Part shown: positions 53,655 to 61,750 of the stretch, piece after piece
Layout of the letters: the number at the start of each line of letters is the position of its first letter
Position numbering within the stretch: position 1 is the stretch's first letter
NCBI GenBank assembly: GCA_963677755.1
Contig: OY782506.1
Coordinates: 496,001-560,000 of the forward strand
Length of the DNA: 64,000 nucleotides
Source of the DNA: JAIOSF01 sp963677755
GTDB lineage: Bacteria > Campylobacterota > Campylobacteria > Campylobacterales > Arcobacteraceae
Direction of reading: 5' to 3'
The notes under the pieces: model-generated
The model's database searches: none
Told to the model about the DNA's origin: nothing
What the model saw: the letters and a program-made list of their open reading frames with translations, nothing else
Made by a program: the position numbers and the translations under genes

Positions 53655-54463
53655 TCATCTTTTGAACCAAAATAGATAGGTGTTTTTTGATGTAAAGATG
53701 GAGCTTTTATATCTAAAATTCTTTTCTCTCCATCTATAGCTTCACCATTTGCAAGTTCAATTATAAATGAGATAGGAAACGCTTCAAAGATAACTTCTAA
53801 AGTTCCATCTTCATTTGATGGTGTTGATGGACTTGAATAAATCCCACCTTTTTTAAATAAGATTTGATGAGTATCAAGACAAAGTGAGTTACTTACTCTT
53901 AGACGGTATCCTTCGTTGAAAAAGCTATCTAATAAAGCTTTATGTTCAGTACTAAATTCATTTGCTTTTCCTGCTGTTGAGTTGATTTTTCCACAACTTT
54001 TTAGCTCCAATGGGTCTTGTTGGATAAACTCTCCATGTTCATTTGAAAAGTATTTTACCCCTTCACTTTTTGAAGCAAATACAAGTTGGAATGTTGGTCC
54101 ATAAGTGATATAAATAGCAGCTTTTAGATTATCTGCTTCAAATTCATTTTCATAGATACCAAAAATACTTCCAAGAGAAAAGTTTAAATCTAGAAGTTCA
54201 ATATTATCAATAGCTACACAACTTACGAGGTATTTCCCTTTTTCATTGATACTGCAAAATTGTTTTTTATTTCGTCCAATAATACCTTTTACACTTTTAA
54301 GGTATTCAAATTCAGTTTCAATCACTTTTAAACAATATTCATTTATATCTGTATGTATTTGCTCTTCTGTCTTTGTTTCACTTGTAAAATCATTATAATT
54401 TATAAAAACATTTTTTTCAATTTGGTTTGCAATATTTGTTATTGCATTATAAACTTCTATCAT
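53627..54463 (-). CDS. fbp: Class I fructose-1,6-bisphosphatase homologue with degraded active site
   Basis: This 278-residue protein follows the Campylobacterota FBPase over its full length, with clear C-terminal similarity (NEGYRLRVSNSL, ILFKKGGIYSSP, FEAFPISFIIELANGEAIDG, PIYFGSKDEI). The metal-binding motifs are lost. The DPLDGSS motif is replaced by VAIDNIELLD (83-92), and the acidic SEE(D/E) segment near 60 reads IIGRNKKQ. The reading frame is uninterrupted, so this is not recent decay. The product may be a catalytically dead paralogue that binds sugar phosphate or partners. It is co-transcribed 38 bp after pgm. An active FBPase may exist elsewhere in the genome. Confidence 0.8.
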   Translation of the reverse strand: MIEVYNAITNIANQIEKNVFINYNDFTSETKTEEQIHTDINEYCLKVIETEFEYLKSVKGIIGRNKKQFCSINEKGKYLVSCVAIDNIELLDLNFSLGSIFGIYENEFEADNLKAAIYITYGPTFQLVFASKSEGVKYFSNEHGEFIQQDPLELKSCGKINSTAGKANEFSTEHKALLDSFFNEGYRLRVSNSLCLDTHQILFKKGGIYSSPSTPSNEDGTLEVIFEAFPISFIIELANGEAIDGEKRILDIKAPSLHQKTPIYFGSKDEIARVKSTF

Positions 54464-54501
54464 TTATATTTGCCTTTTTTTCTAATATTATGCCATTATA
54501 A

Positions 54502-56109
54502 CTAAAAGAGGCTTGCAACAATTTTTTGTGCATCACTTTGGATAGTTTGTAAGTGTTCATTACTAATAAAACTTTCTGCATATATTTTATAAACATCTTC
54601 AGTTCCTGATGGTCTTAATGCACACCAACCATTTTTTGTATTGATTTTAAGTCCACCTATTTTTGCGCCATTTGAAGCTGTTGTTAAAATTGAAGTTATC
54701 TCTTCTCCTGCCAAAGTTGTAGCTTTGATATCTTCACTTGAAAGATTTTTTAAAATATTCTTTTGGGCTATATTTGCAGGAGCATCTATTCGTGCATAGA
54801 TAGGCTTTCCGTGCTTTTGAGTAAGATTTTCATAATATATTCCTGGATCGCTTTTTGTTTTTGCTAGTATCTCTGCTGAGAGTAAATTTAATATTATTCC
54901 ATCTTTGTCTGTAGTCCATGGTTTTTTATCAAATCGTAGAAAACTAGCCCCAGCACTCTCTTCTCCACCAAAGAAAACTTGACCATCAATAAGTGGTTTT
55001 ACAAACCATTTAAATCCAACAGGTGTTTCAAAAAGTTTTTTGTTATTATCAAGTGCTACTCTATCAATCATAGAACTACTTACAAGAGTTTTCCCTATTC
55101 CTAAACCATCAAATGCTCTATTTTTAGATAAATAATCTATAGCAACACTTAAATAATGATTTGGATTTAGTAGTCCTGCGCTTTTTGTAACAATTCCATG
55201 TCTATCAAAATCAGTATCATTTCCAAATGCTATGTCAAATTTATCTTTGTACTCAATAAGCCCCGCCATCGCATAAGGGCTTGAACAATCCATTCGTATT
55301 TTTCCATCTTTATCACAATGCATAAATGAAAATGTAAAATCTACGGAGTCATTAAATGTAGTGATATTTAGATTATACTCTTTTGCAATAGCTTCATAAT
55401 ATTTTAATCCACTTCCTCCCATACAATCAGCACCTATTGAGATATTTGATTGTTGGATACTTTCCATATCAATAACATTTTTTAAGTCTTTCACATAGGG
55501 TGTCATAAAGTCATACTCTTTTATACACTCTTGCTTGATAGCTTCATCAAAATCAAGATATACTACACCTTGAAGATCATTTTGTAGATACTCATTTGCT
55601 TTACCTTGTATCCAATTTGTAATATCAACATCAGCAGGTCCTCCATCTATCCCATTATATTTAAATCCACCATCACATGGGGGATTATGAGAAGGAGTTA
55701 TAACTATACCATCACTACCAAGGTTATTTAAAATGGCATGTGATATTACTGGTGTTGGTGTATATTCAAAACTTGAAGCATAACACACTTCTACATCATT
55801 TGCAGCTAATACTTGAAGTGCTGTTTTATGTGCTGGAGTTGATAAGGCGTGAGTATCCATACCTATAAATAAAGTTCCTGTAATATTATGTACTTTTCTA
55901 TAATCCACAACAGCTTGAGTAACAGCTAAGATATGTGCTTCATTAAAACTATTCTTAAGACTACTTCCTCTATGTCCAGAAGTTCCAAAAGCTATCTTTT
56001 GTGAGTCATCCGCAATATTTGGATAGTTTGTATAGTAACAACTGATAAGTTCAGCAATATTTTCTAAAATCTCTTTTGGTGCAATTTTTCCAGCATTTTT
56101 ATCAATCAT
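54502..56109 (-). CDS. pgm: Phosphoglucomutase (alpha-D-glucose specific)
   Basis: This 535-residue enzyme of the alpha-D-phosphohexomutase family is of the bacterial Pgm type. It interconverts glucose-6-phosphate and glucose-1-phosphate, linking glycolysis with glycogen. Motifs are IAFGTSGHRGSS near 43-54, the phosphoserine loop VITPSHNPPCDGG near 140-152, the metal loop FGNDTDFDRHG near 295-305 (a variant of DGDxDR), the sugar loop GGEESAG near 380, and the phosphate site LRPSGTED near the C terminus. Here all parts are intact, in contrast to the phosphomutase domain at 38759. It is transcribed with fbp. A TATAAT at 56143-56138 lies upstream, with a single weak half-site TTAACA 9 bp above it. 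Confidence 0.94.
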   Translation of the reverse strand: MIDKNAGKIAPKEILENIAELISCYYTNYPNIADDSQKIAFGTSGHRGSSLKNSFNEAHILAVTQAVVDYRKVHNITGTLFIGMDTHALSTPAHKTALQVLAANDVEVCYASSFEYTPTPVISHAILNNLGSDGIVITPSHNPPCDGGFKYNGIDGGPADVDITNWIQGKANEYLQNDLQGVVYLDFDEAIKQECIKEYDFMTPYVKDLKNVIDMESIQQSNISIGADCMGGSGLKYYEAIAKEYNLNITTFNDSVDFTFSFMHCDKDGKIRMDCSSPYAMAGLIEYKDKFDIAFGNDTDFDRHGIVTKSAGLLNPNHYLSVAIDYLSKNRAFDGLGIGKTLVSSSMIDRVALDNNKKLFETPVGFKWFVKPLIDGQVFFGGEESAGASFLRFDKKPWTTDKDGIILNLLSAEILAKTKSDPGIYYENLTQKHGKPIYARIDAPANIAQKNILKNLSSEDIKATTLAGEEITSILTTASNGAKIGGLKINTKNGWCALRPSGTEDVYKIYAESFISNEHLQTIQSDAQKIVASLF

Positions 56110-56167
56110 TTTAAGCCTTTGAATATATATAGTTTGTATTATATCTATAAATTGTTAAGAAAATAAA

Positions 56168-56197
56168 AAAGGTAACTTGTTTTGACAAGTTACCTTT
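56168..56197 (-). terminator. Terminator of pstS
   Basis: Perfect 12-bp stem AAAGGTAACTTG/CAAGTTACCTTT with a 6-nt loop. On the minus strand it is followed by a run of T residues, the textbook rho-independent form, 29 bp after the pstS stop. Confidence 0.85.
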
Positions 56198-56226
56198 CAA
56201 TTTAGGAGTTACAATAATTTTAGAGA

Positions 56227-57288
56227 TTAGTGTTTTTTAGATAAATCTTCTAAAGTTAATTTTGTTCTTTTAGAAACAGAATTTCTAATAGCTTTTCTTG
56301 TATCATCAGGAAGAGCAATTAATCCAATTTCACCTAAAATACCATCATTTCCAATCATATCTTCAGATGTAAACATCTCAACATATTTTGCCATTGCTGG
56401 TACATTTTTAGAGTGTGAATTTTTGATGTAGAAAAATAAACTTCTAGCAATTGGGTATTTGTGAGATGCAATAGTATCTGGTGTTGGTAAGAAACCATCT
56501 ATTTTAGCACCTTGTACTTTATCTTGATTTTCCATTAAGAATGAGTAACCAAAAATACCGATTGCTTCTTTATTTTTATTTAATTTAGAAACGATTAAGT
56601 TGTCATTTTCACCACTTGGAACATATGCACCATCTGTTCTAATTTGAGAATATTTTTTATACTTTTTGTTTGCTTTTTTATCTGCTTTATAAAGATCAGT
56701 ATAAACATTCATTTTTTTGAATGTACCTTGAAGTACCATCTCTTCAAATGCATCTCTTGTTCCAGAAGATTTTGGAGGACCATATACTATAATATCTCTG
56801 TTTGGTAAAGATGCATCTATATCAGACCATTTTTTGTAAGGATTTGCAATAAGTTTTTTACCATCTTTACTTGGCACTTCAGCAGCTGTTGCAAGTGCAA
56901 GTTGTTTTTTACTTAAAGACATAGCTTTATTTGATTTAGCTTGAGCAATTGCTATACCATCATAACCAATAACAGCTTCTGTAATATCAGTTACACCATT
57001 TTTTTCACACATTTTGAACTCTTTAGTTTTCATTCTTCTTGATGCATTTGTGATATCTGGAGTATTCATATCATTACCAGCACAGAAAAGTTTCATTCCA
57101 CCACCTGAACCAGTTGATTCAACAACAGGAGTTGGGAAAGATGTTGTAGCACCTAATTCCTCAGCAACTGAAGAAGAAAATGGATAAACAGTTGATGAAC
57201 CAACTATTTTGATTTGATCTCTAGCACTAAGAGACACAGTTAAAGCAGATGCAGCTAATAGAGCAATTGCAGTTTTTTTCATTGTCAT
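56227..57288 (-). CDS. pstS: Periplasmic phosphate-binding protein PstS
   Basis: This is a PstS-like phosphate-binding protein of 353 residues from the ATG at 57288; the open frame continues 15 codons further, but the AGGA site and the signal peptide (MTMKKTAIALLAASALTVSLSA) fix this start. Mature-protein motifs are IKIVGSSTVYPFSS (the phosphate-contact loop), EEL..TPVVESTGSGGGMKLFC and GPPKSSGTRDAFEE. It captures phosphate for an ABC importer, but pstCAB are not adjacent. The gene is monocistronic, with a strong terminator and a perfect 11-bp repeat promoter, so it is expected to be abundant under inducing conditions. Confidence 0.9.
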   Translation of the reverse strand: MTMKKTAIALLAASALTVSLSARDQIKIVGSSTVYPFSSSVAEELGATTSFPTPVVESTGSGGGMKLFCAGNDMNTPDITNASRRMKTKEFKMCEKNGVTDITEAVIGYDGIAIAQAKSNKAMSLSKKQLALATAAEVPSKDGKKLIANPYKKWSDIDASLPNRDIIVYGPPKSSGTRDAFEEMVLQGTFKKMNVYTDLYKADKKANKKYKKYSQIRTDGAYVPSGENDNLIVSKLNKNKEAIGIFGYSFLMENQDKVQGAKIDGFLPTPDTIASHKYPIARSLFFYIKNSHSKNVPAMAKYVEMFTSEDMIGNDGILGEIGLIALPDDTRKAIRNSVSKRTKLTLEDLSKKH

Positions 57289-57334
57289 TTTGAAAGTCCT
57301 TTTGTTTTTTTTCAGAGGAATTATAAGGAACAAT

Positions 57335-57351
57335 GATTACTATTTGGTTAC
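57335..57351 (-). promoter_or_regulatory. Tandem 11-bp repeat (Pho-type) box and promoter of pstS
   Basis: On the minus strand GTAACC (57351-57346) and GTAATC (57340-57335) are 11 bp apart. A perfect TATAAT at 57325-57320 lies exactly 9 bp further. As pstS is a hallmark phosphate-starvation gene, this site anchors the reading of the motif as a Pho box. Confidence 0.7.
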
Positions 57352-57382
57352 AGTCTAAAAATCTTTAGTTACGAAGTAGTGT

Positions 57383-58018
57383 TTATGCTAAAAGTTGAAA
57401 ATCTGGTATATGAGAGATAGCTTCAATAATATCTGTTTTTGAGATAATTCCTATTAATCGGTTGTTATTATCTACAATTGGCATAGCATCAATTTTATAT
57501 TTAATCATAACTTTTGCAACTTTTCTTATATCACAAAGTGGATCAGTTGTAACAAGCTCTGGTAGTAATATCTCATTTAGTTTTTTCTCCATTGTAGCTT
57601 GGATATTTTCCAAATCTTCTACAATAAGATTTAATATATTTTTTTTACTTATCATACTAAGCATTTGATTCCCAAAAGTTACTATTGGAACTTGACTAAT
57701 TTGTTTTTCTTTTAGAAGAGTGTAAGCATCAGATATAGTAGATTTTGTATTTATAGATATAAAATTTTTTGTCATTATATCTTTAACATAATATACCGTC
57801 TCACTTGTATCTAATTGAGATACTTCTTTGTAAGATTTTATAGCTTTTTTAAGCTGTTTATTTTCTTTCTTTTTATTTAATAAATCATCAAAACTATAGT
57901 ATATTTCACTATCAGGTTTATGTCTAGATTCAGCTAATGGATCTACTTTATTAAGACCATATAAGTTATCAGAAGTACTTCTAAATTGAACACTTCCATT
58001 GTTATAAACTGCAAACAT
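57383..58018 (-). CDS. CBS-pair protein
   Basis: This 211-residue cytoplasmic protein has an unrecognised N-terminal segment (about 1-75, with a basic coiled stretch LLNKKKENKQLKKAIKSYKEV). A pair of CBS domains follows (about 80-205), with VKDIMTKNFISINTKSTISDAYTLLKEK as the first and AKVMIKYKIDAMPIVDNNNRLIGIISKTDII as the second, quoted to place them. CBS pairs bind adenine nucleotides or metals. Its ATG directly follows the stop of a 31-codon membrane-peptide gene, and it has no good ribosome site of its own, so translation is probably coupled. It lies between pstS and the two-component genes. Confidence 0.8.
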   Translation of the reverse strand: MFAVYNNGSVQFRSTSDNLYGLNKVDPLAESRHKPDSEIYYSFDDLLNKKKENKQLKKAIKSYKEVSQLDTSETVYYVKDIMTKNFISINTKSTISDAYTLLKEKQISQVPIVTFGNQMLSMISKKNILNLIVEDLENIQATMEKKLNEILLPELVTTDPLCDIRKVAKVMIKYKIDAMPIVDNNNRLIGIISKTDIIEAISHIPDFQLLA

Positions 58019-58114
58019 TTAAAATTTACTATCTTTTTTTGCAATCATTATAAAACCTATAACAAAAGCAACAATTACTGCCCCTAAAAATATTATTAAA
58101 CCTACATTTTCCAT
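58019..58114 (-). CDS. 31-residue single-span membrane protein
   Basis: This tiny gene starts MENVGLIIFLGAVIVAFVIG and ends AKKDSKF. One hydrophobic helix (about 5-24) with a short N tail and a basic C tail gives an N-out/C-in membrane peptide. A good AGGAAAA site lies 5 bp upstream, and the stop codon abuts the ATG of the CBS gene. These support a real gene. The family is not recognised. It may tether or regulate the CBS protein, or act on a membrane complex such as a transporter or kinase. Confidence 0.6.
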   Translation of the reverse strand: MENVGLIIFLGAVIVAFVIGFIMIAKKDSKF

Positions 58115-58183
58115 CTATTTTCCTTTATTTTAAAGTTATTATTATTTTATAAATAAAGTGTCAATTTTACAAGGTGATAAATC

Positions 58184-58200
58184 TTGACAATCTCTTGACA
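58184..58200 (-). promoter_or_regulatory. Two TTGTCA... repeats at 11 bp upstream of membrane peptide/CBS operon
   Basis: On the minus strand TGTCAA occurs at 58200-58195 and 58189-58184, 11 bp apart, close to the E. coli Pho-box half-site TGTCAT. A TATAAA lies at 58151-58146, with two weaker repeat positions in between. The spacing fits an OmpR-family site different from the GTAAYC boxes. Confidence 0.4.
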
Positions 58201-58205
58201 ATTAT

Positions 58206-59579
58206 TTATTTGTAGGTTTTAGAAAATTTTATTGAAAAAATATTATTTGATTTTTCATAAGTATAATTAAGTTCTAAGTTATGTATTTGAAAAATTTTAT
58301 TTACTATATTTAACCCTAATCCATGCCCTTGTTGTTGATTTGGTTCTCGAGTGAAAGGCTGTAAATAATAAACTAAATCGTGTGAGAGTTTATTGGCGTG
58401 ATTTTGAATATAAAGGGTATTATTTATAGTTTTTATTGTGATAGGAAATGATGTACTATATTTCATAGCATTGTCAATTAAATTTTTTATTGCCATTGTG
58501 AGATAATACAAATCACCGCATATCTCAAAATCATCATCTATTTGAATTATTATCTTTGATTCATCATCAATAGAAAGTTTTGACAAAGACTCTAAAATAA
58601 GAGTAGTAACTTTAAAAGTTGAATAGTCTAAAGTTATAAAATTTAATCTATCCCTTTGTAAAAGTTTACTAGTGAGTTCCTCAATATCGTAAAATACATT
58701 ACTAATATCTTGAATTGTAGTATCACTTTCTTCCCCTTTTATTTTTTCAACTAAAAACTTTCCCTTTGTAATTGGGGTTTTAAGCTCATGACTAATATTT
58801 CGTAAAAGTTCTTCCCTTGAATGTATAATTTCATCTTTTTGTTTAAGAAAATTATTAAAATTATTCGTTATCTCAACGAGTTCATTATTTTTACTTATAT
58901 CTAGTTGTATAGTTTCTTGTTTGTGATTTAAGAGTTGTAAAATACCATTGTTGAGTTTATTAAGCATAGTTTGTATATCTTTTATTACCCTCGATGAAAT
59001 TATAAATGAGAGCAAAAATGCCATAAGCAGTAATACTACAAGTTCTATTTTTATAATACCAATAAAATTGTTTTTTTGTTCCTCTGTAACATCTAATTTA
59101 TCTTGAAGATAATCTATTTTTTTAACAATTAAAAAAGTTGTTTCCTGTCGTAATGGTTTAAATTGAATTGTAAACTGTTCAATATTATTTGATTTTAGTT
59201 TCTCTTTAATAAGTGTTTCTATGTTTTTAAATTGTTCAAATATATCTTGAGTAAGCTCTTTTTCTTGAGTGGTTTGACTAGCTTGTAATAGTGGTTTTTC
59301 TAATAAATAAACACTTTGAAACAATCCATTAAGTCTTCCTCTTTTTTTTAGGAGAATATCATTATCTCTTTTATCTATAAATATATCTAAGGCAACCCAC
59401 GATAGAGCATTTTTGTATTCTTTGAGTTTTTCAACTTTTCGTATTTGCTCAAACCTTTGACTTTGTTGCAGATGTATCGTGTTTAAGTGAAGTATCGTAT
59501 AAAAGAAAATACTAATAATAAATACAATAATAAGTAATGTAAGTGAAAATGAGGTGAAAAGCTTTTTTTTAATTGTCAT
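58206..59579 (-). CDS. ArsS-type sensor histidine kinase
   Basis: This 457-residue membrane kinase has TM1 at about 8-30, a periplasmic region of about 140 residues that looks helical, TM2 near 172-195, and a HAMP-like linker. The H-box is LLRNISHELKTPITKGKFLVEKI near 258-280 (quoted for position; histidine in SHELKTP). The ATP lid GHGLGLNIVNKI is near 425. The HELKTPITKGKF form is typical of ArsS-family kinases of Campylobacterota. Its start overlaps the response regulator stop by 11 bp. Being near pstS suggests a phosphate-responsive pair like PhosS/PhosR of C. jejuni, but acid or redox sensing as in ArsS is possible. Confidence 0.85.
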   Translation of the reverse strand: MTIKKKLFTSFSLTLLIIVFIISIFFYTILHLNTIHLQQSQRFEQIRKVEKLKEYKNALSWVALDIFIDKRDNDILLKKRGRLNGLFQSVYLLEKPLLQASQTTQEKELTQDIFEQFKNIETLIKEKLKSNNIEQFTIQFKPLRQETTFLIVKKIDYLQDKLDVTEEQKNNFIGIIKIELVVLLLMAFLLSFIISSRVIKDIQTMLNKLNNGILQLLNHKQETIQLDISKNNELVEITNNFNNFLKQKDEIIHSREELLRNISHELKTPITKGKFLVEKIKGEESDTTIQDISNVFYDIEELTSKLLQRDRLNFITLDYSTFKVTTLILESLSKLSIDDESKIIIQIDDDFEICGDLYYLTMAIKNLIDNAMKYSTSFPITIKTINNTLYIQNHANKLSHDLVYYLQPFTREPNQQQGHGLGLNIVNKIFQIHNLELNYTYEKSNNIFSIKFSKTYK

Positions 59580-60249
59580 TTATAAATTTATACCCAATTC
59601 CCCAAACTGATTTGATATAGAGAGGCTCTTTTGAATCATCATCTAATTTAAAACGGATATTACTAATATGCATATCTATTGTTCTATTTTTTGTATCATC
59701 TTTCAAAGAAGTTTGTTTTGCGATATTCTCTCTTGATATTATTTTATTGAGATTTTTTATAAATAATAAAAATATTTCCATCTCTATTTTTGTGAACTCT
59801 ATCTCATGATCTTTTAAAAATACTTGCTCTTTTTCTATATCTATTGTTAAATCTTTGATTGTTAATAACTCTTTATTATCATATCTTTTTAAAATAGCTT
59901 CAATTCTTAATACAAGTTCTCTTGGTTCATAAGGTTTTGAAAGATAATCATCCGCTCCTAACTCAAATCCATAAATTTTATTTCCTATATCATCTCTTGC
60001 CGTTGAGATAATTATCGGAATATCTTTTATTTTTTTTAGTCTTTTAAAGAGATCAAATCCATCCATTTGAGGAAGTCCTAAATCTAATACAATTAAAGAA
60101 TATTTATGGTAGTTATTAGAATATTCCTCAAGTGCATCTAGAGGATAAGAAAAAATTTTACAATAAAAGTTATAATCTTTGAGATATTCACTGATTAATT
60201 TTTGTAATTCTAAATCATCTTCAATAAGTAAAATTTTTTTATTATGCAA
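59569..60249 (-). CDS. OmpR-family response regulator
   Basis: From the TTG at 60249 the protein has 226 residues and starts MHNKKILLIEDDLELQ. This start has an AAGGA site 8 bp upstream; the longer frame from TTG at 60282 lacks one. The receiver domain (1-115) has the acceptor aspartate in YSLIVLDLGLPQMDG and the lysine in YLSKPYEPREL. The winged-helix DNA-binding domain (about 130-226) ends SVWGIGYKF. Such regulators bind tandem 11-bp direct repeats, so this is the only candidate in the window for binding the boxes described here. Its partner is the kinase encoded downstream. Confidence 0.88.
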   Translation of the reverse strand: MHNKKILLIEDDLELQKLISEYLKDYNFYCKIFSYPLDALEEYSNNYHKYSLIVLDLGLPQMDGFDLFKRLKKIKDIPIIISTARDDIGNKIYGFELGADDYLSKPYEPRELVLRIEAILKRYDNKELLTIKDLTIDIEKEQVFLKDHEIEFTKIEMEIFLLFIKNLNKIISRENIAKQTSLKDDTKNRTIDMHISNIRFKLDDDSKEPLYIKSVWGIGYKFINDN

Positions 60250-60374
60250 TTTTCTTTTCCTTGTACCTATTTTGTTATTCAAATCATATCATATTTCTTT
60301 TAGAACACAAATAAAGTAAAAAGTAATATAATCAATATTAAGTTATAATCAAAAAAAATTATTTAGGTAGAAAA

Positions 60375-61655
60375 ATGAGAGTAATAGAGATATTTAAAGA
60401 GATAACAAAAATACCAAGATGTAGTGGAACATTTGAACCATTTATAAATTATATCAAAGAATTTGCGACAAAAAATGATTATGTTTGTAAAGTAGATAAT
60501 GCAAACAATATATTGTGTTATAGAGAAAATAGCAAAATAGAGTTATGTTTACAATCACACTATGATATAGTATGTTTAGAAGATGGAAAAATTCCTACAA
60601 TCATAGAAGAAGATGGATATTTAAAAGCAAAAGATTCAACACTAGGTGCTGATAATGGAATAGGGTGTTCTTATATGTTAGCTTTGATGGAAGAGGGTGC
60701 TAGTGTAGAGTTGCTTTTTACAAGTGATGAAGAGGTAGGACTTATAGGTGCGAACAATATTGAATTTGAACTTCAAGCTTCAAAAATGTTAAATCTTGAC
60801 AGTGAGGCAGAGGGTGAAATCTGTATAGGATGTGCAGGTGGAGTTGATATTTTTGGAATAAATAACAATGGAGAATATCTTAAAAATAAAGACCATAAAG
60901 AGTTGTATGAGATAACTATTGATAATCTTGATGGTGGGCATAGTGGAGTTGATATAGATAAAAATATTCCAAATGCTTTGAAGCTTATATCAAAAACTAT
61001 TAAAGAGTGTGATGCAGACTTACTTGATATAAGTGGAGGTGAGAGAATAAATTCTATCCCAAAATCTGCACGAGCAATAATAGTATCTCACAAAGTTCCT
61101 CAATCAATACATGAAAATATGAAAGTAGTAAAAGTAAATACTCCAACACAACACTATAAAAAACTTGATGAAAATATTGTTAATTTTTTATATACCTTTG
61201 CAAATGGTGTAAGAGGGTATGACAAAGAGTTAGGAGTAGTATTAAGCTCAATTAATTTAGCAACTATAGAAAACTCAATAGAGGGTTTAAAAATAAGTTT
61301 GAGTGCTAGAAGTATGGATAATAATGAGTTAAAAATAGTATTAGATGAAACAATAGCAGCATTAGAAATATTTGGTTTTGAGGTAACTACAAATGGTAAA
61401 TATCCAGCATGGAAACCAACACATAGTGAGTTTACATCTGAAGTTTTAAAGGTATATCAAGAGGTTGTTCCTGAAGCTACATTAAATGCAATTCATGCAG
61501 GACTAGAGTGTGCAATATTTAAAAATAAATATCCAAAATTAGATGTTTGTTCTATTGGACCAAATATTTATTTTCCACATTCACATAGAGAAGAGTGTGA
61601 AATAAATTCTGTTATGAAGTTATATAAAGTAGTGGAAAAAATTGTTGGAGTATAA
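60375..61655 (+). CDS. pepD: PepD-like aminoacyl-histidine dipeptidase (M20 family)
   Basis: This 426-residue M20 metallopeptidase is similar to PepD (carnosinase-type). Zinc-ligand blocks are LCLQSHYDIVC near 56-66, KDSTLGADNGIG near 88-99 with the bridging aspartate, the catalytic glutamate pair in LLFTSDEEVGLIGA near 118-131, and GLECAIFKNKYP with ligand glutamate near 375. The lid domain contains DNLDGGHSGVDID. It hydrolyses dipeptides and related compounds in the cytoplasm. It is a single gene divergent from the two-component operon. The gene is slightly shorter than E. coli PepD (485 residues). Confidence 0.85.
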   Translation: MRVIEIFKEITKIPRCSGTFEPFINYIKEFATKNDYVCKVDNANNILCYRENSKIELCLQSHYDIVCLEDGKIPTIIEEDGYLKAKDSTLGADNGIGCSYMLALMEEGASVELLFTSDEEVGLIGANNIEFELQASKMLNLDSEAEGEICIGCAGGVDIFGINNNGEYLKNKDHKELYEITIDNLDGGHSGVDIDKNIPNALKLISKTIKECDADLLDISGGERINSIPKSARAIIVSHKVPQSIHENMKVVKVNTPTQHYKKLDENIVNFLYTFANGVRGYDKELGVVLSSINLATIENSIEGLKISLSARSMDNNELKIVLDETIAALEIFGFEVTTNGKYPAWKPTHSEFTSEVLKVYQEVVPEATLNAIHAGLECAIFKNKYPKLDVCSIGPNIYFPHSHREECEINSVMKLYKVVEKIVGV

Positions 61656-61733
61656 AAATAAAGTTGATTTTTAACATAAGTTGTGCAACTTTGTACAATT
61701 TATTCTCAAGAAATTATTCAAGGTATTTTTCAT

Positions 61734-61750
61734 GTTTACTTATCGTTTAC
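61734..61750 (+). promoter_or_regulatory. GTTTAC repeat at 11 bp upstream of EF-hand gene
   Basis: GTTTAC occurs at 61734-61739 and 61745-61750, 11 bp apart. TATAAT at 61761-61766 lies 10 bp further. The architecture resembles the GTAAYC boxes, but the half-site differs. Confidence 0.45.

Noticed and set aside
56153..56158. Single half-site TTAACA 9 bp above the pgm -10
   Set aside because: Only one weak hexamer and no second copy at 11 bp.
57289..57333. 15-codon N-terminal extension of pstS
   Set aside because: It would place a basic stretch before a complete signal peptide and cover the ribosome binding site and leader of the transcript.
60318..60349. AT-rich repeat-like sequence before pepD
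   Set aside because: TATAAT is present, but no hexamer pair with 11-bp period at the expected distance.
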